64,000 nucleotides of DNA, from the NCBI RefSeq assembly GCF_001625305.1, contig NW_017802969.1, positions 207,858 to 271,857 on the forward strand, given 5' to 3'. Below, one piece after another: positions 57,601-64,000 of the stretch; within the stretch, counting starts at the first letter, position 1; the number at the start of each line of letters is the position of its first letter. The position numbers were made by a program, and so were the translations under genes. The DNA is from Branchiostoma belcheri (taxonomy: Eukaryota; Chordata; Leptocardii; Amphioxiformes; Branchiostomatidae). The notes beneath the pieces are model-generated. The model searched no databases and was not told where the DNA came from. It worked only from the letters and a program-made list of their open reading frames with translations.

Positions 57601-60600
57601 AGTAAGGCCAGAGTTAAAGGCTGTCAGTGAGGGCGCTTTACATGTGGTTTACCCTGAAGCCGGTTTCAATTCAAGTGGCTCCATCTGAACGCTCCAAATC
57701 ACATTGAAAGCGCCTCGATCCCAAACCACTTCTAGAGGTGGTTTCGAATCGGTTTTCCCGCATTGCGATTTGCGTCTGAACGCAAGGTGATTTTAATATG
57801 ACTTCACTTGTCCATGGATTACAGGGTGATATTTCTTTATTTATATGCAATACCAAATTTTACATGTCAGCAACTTTAAGAGCAGTGATGGTCAAATAAT
57901 GTGTCCGTTCTAGGATGAGCTTCACCGCCTCTGGAGGGACCACGTCGGCATTCGGCCGAGATACGCTGGGAGGGGGGCACCAGCAAGCAGGTCGTTGACC
58001 TCTGACATTAATAACACGCTACCTTGCGTGTTTTCGTCAAACAACAATAAATGTAGCTCAGGCGAATTGTGATTGGACACGGTTTCAAAGGAATGTGTGG
58101 CACGTGGACCAGATGTGAGGAATGCGAGTTACCCAAATCGCGGTTTGGGTGATTTCAGATGAACAAAGCTAAAGAGCACTACAGACCTCACACTTGGGCA
58201 CCTGGTCCTCCACCACACAGTCTGTCTTGTTGCCTGTGTCTGTGTCGGAGTCGTCTGTGCTGGCGTTCTGAGTGTAGATCCCGTCTACATAGTTCACATT
58301 CTGTACCTGGTTCTGTGATATCCCACTGGAAGTTGAAGAAAGCTTCGTTAAAGATTGATTGATTGTTATTAAAGACATCCAATGCAACTTCAGCATGGCA
58401 CCACCAAGGAAAATATTCTTGCGCCACACATTAGCGATTATTTCAAACACTGCTATCATTGCACATTGCCTAACTACCACACACTTTCACATTTCTGCCT
58501 AACATATTGCTAAGTTAAACATCATCATGCTTGATTGCCTGGCTCCACACTCCACCCTTTCACAGTTTCAGACTACAGTGTATTTTCGTTTTTCCCTCAC
58601 CAACCAGACAAATCCTCAAGTGCTGTGTCTGATCTACAATCTGAAAAGAACCTTCATGAAAATGGAAGTATTGTTTTTGGAGTGTCTGACAGTGTCTGTG
58701 TGAGGGTGATACTTGCAATTGTGGTCAGCATAACTTCAAGGCATCCAATGCAATTTCAGTGTGGAAAAACAAGGAATATCTGAATATTGATAAATACAGT
58801 GTACGTGTACTGGCATCTCTTAGCACATTTTCATCATAGTTTTAGCCCCAAGACAAGCTATGTGATGCACCTTTTTTTTTGGTACTGCCCATGAATAGCT
58901 AGAACAAGCCTATGATACGAACCAAGCACCCGTTTTTTCATCATCACATTTTTGCCTCACAGAGTTGAATCAATTGTATGCTATGAAATACGATTGATTC
59001 AACTTGATACATTACATTGTAAATGAATGACAAGAAAATTGACTAAGAAAATAACAATTTTGCCACCCTGAAATGGTATTGGATGCCTTTAAGATGATAA
59101 TGTGATGATAAATTATAATGATTGGTTGATTTTGGCCTCCTGGTGCATGTACACCTTAGTGCACCCAAATTTGGAGCTGTGCACCCAATTCAATGGAAGT
59201 TATGCTGCAGTACCAACAAAAGCCGCCAGGAGGCCCAAAATCTAATCATTTCCAGGTCTCATCAAGACCTACCCACCTACCAAGTTTCATAACAATGCAT
59301 ATAAAGCTTCTTGAGATATCCTGTTCACAAACAGAACTGATGGACAAATGCTACTGAAAACATAACCTTCTTGGCGAAGGACGAAGGTAATTAAATTATT
59401 GTTATAGAAGTACTTTTCTATTCTTTCTATGTTATATGGTGCACCCCAAAATTTTTTTTGTGTACCCAATTTTTTAGGTTGGGTGCACCAGTGCGCCTAA
59501 TCCCAAAAATAAATTTCGCGCCCTGTAGTGGACATCTTAGGTACTGCAGCAGAATGTTTTGTGTCCTGGTTAACGTTGTTTCTGAACCCACCTTAGCTGT
59601 CTCCTGAGCATCTGGTTCTGCTGCTCCACCTCCCGTACCCTGTCTGCCAGGACCTGCTCACGGCTGCTGAAACCCAGCAGGTTGGTGGAGGAACTCCTGA
59701 CTCCATCTGTAGAGACAAGCACAGGACAATAAGGCTGTAATCAGCATAATCTATAATTCTACTGAGTCTTTACGTCTTTTTCCAACACAAATTATGTAAT
59801 ATTTTGAGGACCTTTCCTTTGCACTTCATTGGTATTTTCTGTGAGGTAATAAGGGAATATGGCAGTAGTCAAGTGTAGAGAGTAGGGAGTTGGCTTTCCA
59901 CTGTCTTGGGTCTGTAACTTTCTGTTGCCTCAGACAAAATTCAAAGCAAAGATTGCTAAAGCAGCAATGTGAAAAAGGCTTCTATTATTCAAAGAGCTAC
60001 ATGTAGAAAACATAAAGTGTATACATTGTATGAACTCATTAGTCACAAGTCATATATGATAGGAAATCCTTCAAAAGAAAGTTTCCCTGTCACCCTCACA
60101 GGGGGCCATAGTTGTCTATGTGTCCACTTGGCATTCCCTCCAATATCTGCACACACTGACTGATGATTGAATTTACCACTGGAAGATATCTAATCATCTT
60201 CTAATGCTTTGATAGAGCTCAGACATTACAGAGAGAGATGCCAGGGTCAAATGTACAATATCTGCATCTTCTTCATCTTTCTTCATATTTTATTCATTCC
60301 TCTTGAACGAGTGCCCTGAGAGAGGCACTTCTGCGTATGTATTATATTACACAAATGCCAGCTCAAGCAAAAAGGTTATTCATTACTGCTTAGGTCATCT
60401 TTTACAAAGTGAATTAAACACTCTTGGCAAGTCTTACATTTACAGTGTATGTATGTCTACATGTATCTGAGAGAGGGAGACTGTTATGACAAACCTTTGC
60501 AATAGACAAGAAACATTAAGACTGCAAAGGTAACATTAATTTAAAGCATTAAAAAAGCATGTTTTAACCTTTACATGGTCTTGCCTTTAGCAAACTTTCT

Positions 60601-62843
60601 TTCTTTCTTTTTTCTTTAGTGTGTGCCTCTGGAGTTCTCTTGTGGCTTTGGATGTGTTCGAACTACCGCAACTGACCAGCCCCTACAACTTGCTACATAA
60701 TGTAACCCAACACCACAGGGTGTCTGCTACAGCACTGGTTACCATGGTGATACCATTAAAAAAACAGGGCAATAACAATAACCTCACTGGAAAAGCCCTG
60801 TTAAAAGACAACAGCAATAAAATAAATCTTCAAGAACCAAGAAAAAGAATTGGCATGGCCAAAGCTTGTTTGGTCTGGTTTCTAAGATTTGATTGGAACA
60901 GCAGCTAGTTTGCTCCAGACAAGTTTATTGTCTCTGCCCTGCCAAATCTGATTAAGCTGCTGTCTGCTCATAAAAACAAGGAGGGCTGAAGGCTGCTTTT
61001 CTCTTGGTTGATCTAATTACTTGTCTCCACGATAATCTGTCAATTACATAGCGCTGAATCCAATATCCGACTTGGAGGAACCAAGTCAATTGCTTGCCGC
61101 TGATCCAATCAGCCATTACACTGTAGCTGGCACGGAATGCAAATTCGCACTGTCATGCCGATACTACATGTATGCTGTAATCATGGTGGTGGGCTTTGTA
61201 TGGAGGACAAGGAAAATGTGAATAGAATGACAGAAATATGTAAAGACAAGATTCAAGTATGAGGGATGTAGAATAGTTGTCGATTCAGGGCACCAGACTT
61301 TTTGGCGACGCCTTTGGGGCGGAGGCATTTGTGCAAGTACTGCGATCACTTTGAAAGAATTTCAAAAATTGCACGAATGCATTTCCTAGGGAATCGGTTT
61401 TGAGGTAACCTTCGGCCATGTGGTTTTTGGATCAAGCAGGTAACTTACATGTACACCCTGTGCCCACGTGCCACCCATCCAGCTGCCTGGCATGATTAAT
61501 TACTGGTCATCTGTCTTCTCCCCACACCATATGGACAGTCGTCGCCTTGGCAATGGTTTTTATTGCCTCGGCCTTGAATGTTTTACTTAGGAGCACCAGG
61601 ACTTGCAAGTTACAACCTAACGGTGCACACCCCAGCTCTTCTGCGACTAGGGTCTGTGGTACGTAGTGCGCGTTAAAAAAGTGACAAAAGGGTATGCACC
61701 CATTTCAGGTAGAACCACGACGAATTTCGGCTGACCATTTCACAACAGCTGAAGCCATAAAACGTAACCCACTGCCAGCAGTGCACACCCTGGGGTGTTC
61801 AGACTCAGAGGTCGTCCAAATATATTCTCGAACTCAAAAACACAGATGCAAAAAAAACTAGCCCAAGAGCTATTTGTCATTCAAAATTCGTCACCCTAGC
61901 ATGTTCAGATCACGATATCAAAACCGGAAGTTCTGCTGCAGTACCAACAAAAGCCAGCAGGAGGCCCAAAATCTAACCATTTCTAGGTCTTATCAAGACC
62001 TACCCACCTACCAAGTTTTATGACAATGCATAGTAATCTTCTAGAGTTATGCTGTTCACAGACAAACAGACGGACGGACAAACGCTACTGAAAACATAAC
62101 CTTCTTGGCGAAGGTAATTAATGCAATCCACATCATCCGGACCCCAATACCTAATCACATACTGAGACCCAAAGAAATCCGTCCAGAAATCCCACCACGA
62201 GTTCTAGCTGTGAACAACAAAGATTGACCAATAACAGAACCCTAATCTGCAGAAGGAAGTCTCCTCCCCTCTGCGTAGGTTCACCATCATAACAAGAGTT
62301 CCATGATCTCATACCTTTGCCAAATCCGGTGGACGAATTATACGTTTTTACTCGGTGATTTTGTAAATATGAGCCTCATTTGCACTGATTATATCAGTTG
62401 ATCCTATTCTCCACCCAATGACAGCCTTATCTTAACAAAAAAAGGCTATTCCAGCACTTCCTCATAAATTATGCAAATTGAGTCATGATTTAAATAATTC
62501 ATGACCCTAGTATGTCCAGATCATGAGATATCAAAACCGGAAGTTCTACTGCAGTACCAACAAATGCCGCCAGGGGGTCCAAAATCTAACCATTTCTAGG
62601 TCTCATCAAGACCTACCCACCTACCAAGTTTCATGACAATGCATGTAAAGCTTCTTGAGTTACATTGTTGTATGCTGTTCACAAACAAATAGACGGACAA
62701 ACGCTACTGAAAACATTACCTTCTTGGCGAAGGTAATAAATGACCTACTCACCATAACGTGCTAGGCCGAGGTACAGCACCGTTACCACGGGAACGCCCA
62801 CCAACAACACCAGCAGCAGGAACCTTCGCCGCACGCGCCACAT
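36861..62843 (-). CDS. LARGE1: LARGE xylosyl- and glucuronyltransferase (19 coding exons, about 731 aa)
   Basis: Exons in transcript order: 62753-62843, 59592-59706, 58187-58325, 56695-56866, 56344-56378, 55796-55891, 54936-55097, 53961-54092, 53442-53537, 48414-48605, 44291-44389, 43653-43740, 43311-43435, 41519-41674, 40926-41032, 40181-40253, 38722 to the gap at 38811, 38134-38232, 36861-36951. Phases agree at every junction. The protein has a short cytoplasmic tail, a signal anchor (residues 8-27), a coiled-coil stem, a first glycosyltransferase domain with LDTD (221-223) and a second with MDID (539-541). LARGE is a Golgi type II enzyme that adds alternating xylose and glucuronic acid to alpha-dystroglycan, giving matriglycan, the laminin receptor glycan. 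Long blocks such as WIPNKHYSG and CAGYNAT match vertebrate LARGE. Length is near the vertebrate 756 residues; the stem is slightly shorter. Part of exon 17 lies in an assembly gap. One lancelet gene could be orthologous to both vertebrate paralogues. Confidence 0.97.
37320..37550 (+). pseudogene. Possible coding relic in a LARGE intron
   Basis: One plus-strand frame reads as basic then acidic, protein-like sequence ([20 protein letters not shown], stop, then [20 protein letters not shown] and a Gln run) with at least one in-frame stop. Codon usage looks coding and the source is not recognised. It may be a decayed retro-copy or transposon ORF; it may also be chance. Confidence 0.3.
37566..38096. 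mobile_element. CGGTCACAACCC element, copy 1
   Basis: Starts CGGTCACAACCCGCTGTACG and ends with the inverted CGTACGGCGGGTTGTTACC. The interior shares ACGTGGGGAAGGAGTGGCGT and CCGCAGACCGCACGTAG with copy 2 at 40453. It stops about 37 nt past the donor of LARGE exon 18. Classification is unknown. Confidence 0.75.
38316..38695. mobile_element. GGCCACACCAATTT MITE next to LARGE exon 17
   Basis: Flanked by TGA on both sides. The left end is intact and the right end has drifted (AAACTGTTGTTGCC). It begins 26 nt past the exon 17 donor on the LARGE strand. Confidence 0.82.
38811..38873. other. Assembly gap (63 N) inside LARGE exon 17
   Basis: The gap hides the 5' end of exon 17 on the minus strand. 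Visible exon resumes at RKDQLPEYD. By comparison with vertebrate LARGE about 13 residues (VEWEADFEPYVVV-like) and the acceptor should lie in the gap; 39 of the 63 N would then be coding. Gap size may be nominal. Confidence 0.95.
40453..40890. mobile_element. CGGTCACAACCC element, copy 2
   Basis: About 440 bp with inverted ends CGGTCACAACCCGCCGTAC and GTACGGTGGGTTGTGACCG. The interior is CpG-rich and matches copy 1. One end lies about 35 nt past the donor of LARGE exon 15. Confidence 0.82.
42395..42600 (+). mobile_element. LINE endonuclease N-terminal relic
   Basis: The frame reads [20 protein letters not shown] and then [12 protein letters not shown], resembling the start of the apurinic endonuclease domain of RTE/CR1-like LINEs (the RIGTWNVRTL motif). 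It stops soon after. It lies antisense to LARGE in an intron. Confidence 0.65.
42683..43166. repeat. GTGA tetranucleotide microsatellite
   Basis: About 480 bases of GTGA units with interspersed GTGG, GTGT and GAGGAT variants, in LARGE intron 13. The Thr-His-Ser-Leu open frames on the minus strand are artefacts. Confidence 0.95.
43808..43922. repeat. Two tandem 55-60 bp units
   Basis: TCTGTATCTGTATAGCC through TTTGGCGTAACACACCAGCT occurs twice in direct succession, differing by one base. Function unknown. Confidence 0.75.
45382..45440. mobile_element. Decayed MITE end
   Basis: GGCCAAACTGATTTAATTTA and ATGGATGACATTGATTTTGG match the left end of the family at 36281; no right end is seen. Confidence 0.5.
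46093..46170. mobile_element. Minimal 78-bp hairpin MITE
   Basis: GACCACACCAATTTGATTT and AAATTAAATTGGTGTGGCC are inverted ends separated by only about 40 bases. It is the shortest member of the GGCCACACCAATTT family here. Confidence 0.75.
48698..50050. mobile_element. Interrupted GGCCACACCAA MITE
   Basis: A left end, GGCCACACCAAGTTAATTTG, lies at about 48700. An internal family segment (TTGGTTTTCAGATTATTTC ... AACAGGGCAAAAAAA) appears at about 49976-50030, so about 1.2 kb of other DNA sits between. The right end is not seen. Confidence 0.5.
49609..49898. mobile_element. Mutator-like foldback element
   Basis: Ends AGCCTGGTATCCAGTCTGAT and the inverted ATCAGACTGGATACCAGGTT (about 25 bp). An 11-base direct repeat, ACAGTAGGTCT, flanks it exactly (49598-49608 and 49899-49909). 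A 9-11 bp duplication fits Mutator-like elements. Confidence 0.85.
52091..52206. repeat. 16-bp minisatellite, seven copies
   Basis: CCCTATGTTACGACAG is repeated seven times without visible change, implying very recent expansion. Confidence 0.93.
52474..52493. other. Assembly gap (20 N) inside a transposon
   Basis: A run of 20 N. The sequence to its right (from 52494) repeats about 155 bases already present at 51929-52083, so the join may be a misassembly or two haplotypes placed side by side. Confidence 0.95.
53012..53412 (-). mobile_element. tRNA-derived SINE in LARGE intron 9
   Basis: On the minus strand: GGATAGCGTAGTGGTTAGAG (A box region) and GGGTTCGATCCC (B box), then an unrelated body ending in an ATAATAATAAA-like tail. 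It starts 29 nt past the exon 9 donor. The 130-residue open frame across it is not a gene. Confidence 0.82.
53442..56866 (-). CDS. LARGE1: LARGE exons 4-9: first (xylosyltransferase) domain
   Basis: Exons 56695-56866, 56344-56378, 55796-55891, 54936-55097, 53961-54092 and 53442-53537 encode a GT8-like fold. Visible marks are [20 protein letters not shown] at the start, [18 protein letters not shown], the [15 protein letters not shown] metal-binding Dx[33 protein letters not shown] and DIFNAVIKQ. In the family this domain transfers xylose from UDP-xylose. No catalytic residue appears lost. Confidence 0.95.
54118..54510. repeat. Interstitial telomere-like CCCTAA array
   Basis: Many CCCTAA units (TTAGGG on the other strand, the usual metazoan telomere repeat) mixed with variants (CCATAA, CTCTAA) and CATTACATGTACCACCTAA spacers. 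It lies in LARGE intron 7, so it is not a chromosome end. Confidence 0.88.
54215..54280 (-). pseudogene. Partial duplicate of LARGE exon 8
   Basis: About 66 bases copy the 5' half of exon 8 (54028-54092), including the acceptor CAG, at a distance of 187 bp. The duplicated unit also carries intron and CCCTAA sequence. The copy ends in GGATGGGTTAGGG and lacks the exon's real donor. Confidence 0.87.
54590..54808. mobile_element. Truncated GGCCACACCAATTT MITE
   Basis: The right end CAAATTAAATTGGTGTGGCC is followed by TTA. The interior matches the element at 32180 in inverse order. The left end is missing. Confidence 0.7.
55170..55345 (+). mobile_element. LINE C-terminal relic
   Basis: The frame reads [19 protein letters not shown] then [18 protein letters not shown]. 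This GRPKKTW...DRxxWR signature ends many RTE/I-type LINE polymerases. Only the tail remains; antisense to LARGE. Confidence 0.75.
56344..56378 (-). CDS. LARGE1: LARGE 35-nt microexon
   Basis: Acceptor TTTCAG and donor GTGAGT bound 35 nt that encode [12 protein letters not shown], aligning with the FYNADELK strand of vertebrate LARGE. Without it exons 4 (phase 1 end) and 6 (phase 0 start) would not join in frame, so the exon is required. It is too short to show up in ORF scans. Confidence 0.9.
56913..57127. mobile_element. Small TTAA-flanked element rich in CTCTACG
   Basis: ATTAA precedes GGAGGGCCTGCAAG; CTTGCGGGCCCCCA precedes TTAA, so the ends are inverted. The interior repeats AACGCTCTACG and AATTACGCTCTACG about six times. 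A distant relative may lie at 50785-50992 (GATTACGAATTACG units). Confidence 0.6.
57603..58160 (-). mobile_element. Harbinger-like MITE, copy 4
   Basis: An inverse-orientation copy of the 560-bp family (GGCGCTTTACATGTGGTTTA ... TCGCGGTTTGGGTGATTTC). Both tips have drifted, so it is older than the others. It begins about 26 nt past the donor of LARGE exon 3. Confidence 0.8.
58187..59706 (-). CDS. LARGE1: LARGE exons 2-3: coiled-coil stem
   Basis: Exon 2 (59592-59706) encodes a heptad-like segment, [19 protein letters not shown], matching the stem coiled coil of LARGE that supports oligomers in the Golgi. Exon 3 (58187-58325) is acidic and low-complexity (repeated Thr-Asp and Ser-Asp), carries one NAS glycosylation site, and ends with VPKCE, the conserved cysteine just before the first catalytic domain. 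This stem is the least conserved part of the family. Confidence 0.88.
59195..59395 (+). repeat. Dispersed repeat, copy B
   Basis: Same family as 1010-1200: GCAGTACCAACAAAAGCCGC, CAAGACCTACCCACCTACCA and ACCTTCTTGGCGAAGG in order. Confidence 0.7.
61617..61830 (+). mobile_element. End fragment of the TTAA-type element
   Basis: CGGTGCACACCCCAGCTCTT, CTGCGACTAGGGT and AAAAAAGTGAC match the left end of 6860-7520; TGCACACCCTGGGGTG near 61780 may be a remnant of the other end. Confidence 0.55.
61870..62118 (+). repeat. Dispersed repeat, copy C
   Basis: As copy A, with GTACCAACAAAAGCCAGCAG and the terminal CCTTCTTGGCGAAGGTAAT. Confidence 0.7.
62505..62738 (+). repeat. Dispersed repeat, copy D
   Basis: As copy C. 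It ends only about 12 nt from the donor side of LARGE exon 1 (exon end 62753), on the intron side. Confidence 0.7.
62753..62843 (-). CDS. LARGE1: LARGE exon 1: Golgi signal anchor
   Basis: Encodes a basic start (MWRVRRR) and then a run of Leu, Val and Gly long enough to cross a membrane, ending ...LGLARY before a GTGAG donor. This is the type II anchor layout of LARGE. The ATG is the first in a CpG-rich stretch. A reverse CCAAT box (62855-62859) lies only 12-16 nt before it, so either transcription starts very close to the ATG or the box is incidental. Confidence 0.9.
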
Positions 62844-63339
62844 CGGACCGACGACCAATCACAGCTCACGATCACCACCAGCTACTAACGCATGCTCGAT
62901 GCACCTGCAGAAAATACAACAATACACATTGTGTAAATCAAAAAATCCTTCAAATTTCTTGCCTTTTTCATATAGGATAAAAGACATGAAAAGAATACAG
63001 TCACATGCTTCAGTTAATATCAACCAAATGACATCCGACTGCCTCATATAGAAATGGTGAAATTAAAAGCCTACTTTTACTTTTAAAAGGCCTACACTTC
63101 AGATCTCCGGAGATCTCTGGAGATCTTAACGAAGTGTTCAGACCTCGGAGATTATAGAATAACTGATGCATGTTAACATGTATGTTACCTGGTAGACTTA
63201 TGCAACTTGAGTAGATGTAATGCATTACATATTAAGAACATCTAATAAAAATAATATAATCTATAAGGTTTCGAAATAAATGAAATGAAATCTATGTTTT
63301 TTCAGCTCCTCTAAGCATGTCCTTGACATTACATGACAA
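62844..63339 (-). promoter_or_regulatory. LARGE upstream region
   Basis: Short CpG-containing segment next to the ATG with a reverse CCAAT box (CTGTGATTGGT on the minus strand, around 62855-62865). Further upstream the DNA is AT-rich apart from a palindromic GATCTCCGGAGATC at about 63101. Promoter location is inferred. Confidence 0.35.
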
Positions 63340-63960
63340 TGTAATATACTGAAACTTTATTGACACAACAAAAGTACAGCGGCTTTCGTAAAGTCCTTAA
63401 CTACATGTAAACATACAGACAGATACATGGGTACAACAAAATTGCTCTACATACAAAACAATAGATGAATCAACTTATACTACAGTACTTGATCTAAGGT
63501 CTAAACATTCTTTGATATATTTACCTATTTGTACACAGCAAGGGTACCATTATTACCTTCTAAAATGAAATTGAATTTATCTATAGCTTGAAATGTAATA
63601 AATAATGTTAAGCAAGGAGAAAAAAGGTTTAACAGCTTTGTGCGTTAATTCATCATACAGTGGACAATCCATAATGTTGCTCGTCTTCGATCTTATTAGG
63701 ACAGAGTGGACAAAACGCTGGTCGCAGGGTATTTTTTAATATCTTCCTAACTCTATATTCAATTTATGACTACAAATTCTCATCTTTGTAATTGATTTAA
63801 GAATTTCAAAACTACGTATTTCAGAAAGTTAATTTTCTTGCCTGTATCATTCTCTTCTTTAACACAGAATAGACAGAAAATTAGTTTGAACAAAGGTGTA
63901 ATATTCTTGTATGTATATATCTTACAAATATTAATATCAACAGTATTATACATCATGTAC
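63340..63960 (-). mobile_element. Decayed LINE 3' remnant
   Basis: Reading the minus strand, broken frames keep the C-x2-C zinc-type motif (FCPLCPNKIEDEQ region, about 63660-63715) seen in the LINE at 11820-12563, and both end in an AACTTTATTG-type 3' UTR on the plus strand. Several frameshifts are present. Confidence 0.6.
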
Positions 63961-64000
63961 ATACCAGATGACGGATAACAATTGGGGAAAGTGAGATGGA

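Overview
The window looks like nuclear DNA from an invertebrate deuterostome, most likely a lancelet (Branchiostoma). This is inferred from short split exons with long introns, very many miniature transposons, tRNA-derived SINEs, a lancelet-style tandem EGF plus C-type lectin gene, and a LARGE orthologue very close to the vertebrate protein. There is no bacterial, organellar or viral gene content. No single continuous ORF represents a gene; the three genes were rebuilt here by joining exons at GT/AG sites and checking phase.

Layout. (1) 1-2833: repeats and MITEs only. (2) 2834-11222, plus strand: an 11-exon gene for a 474-residue type II membrane protein with a collagen stalk, three EGF repeats and a C-type lectin domain; a fourth EGF exon has decayed. 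(3) 11223-17740: intergenic, with LINE and foldback repeats. (4) 17979-29089, plus strand: a 4-exon BTB/POZ zinc-finger gene (834 residues, nine C2H2 fingers); transposons make up most of introns 2 and 3. (5) 29090-36860: 7.8 kb between convergent genes, holding 3' UTR candidates and MITEs. (6) 36861-62843, minus strand: a 19-exon LARGE glycosyltransferase gene (about 731 residues), complete except for part of exon 17 in an assembly gap at 38811-38873. (7) 62844-64000: LARGE upstream region and a LINE remnant.

The genes are not an operon and need not share a pathway. The lectin probably acts at the cell surface, the BTB-ZF protein in the nucleus, and LARGE in the Golgi, where its family builds the laminin-binding matriglycan on alpha-dystroglycan. 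The most unusual material is in the introns: a 3.4-kb TTAA-flanked foldback element with arms over 500 bp, two TA-flanked elements with matching termini and subterminal arrays, one MITE nested in another, a partial copy of a LARGE exon inside telomere-like repeats, and at least six unrelated elements that begin about 20-40 nt past a splice donor. I found no clearly new gene system; these are the points most worth checking.
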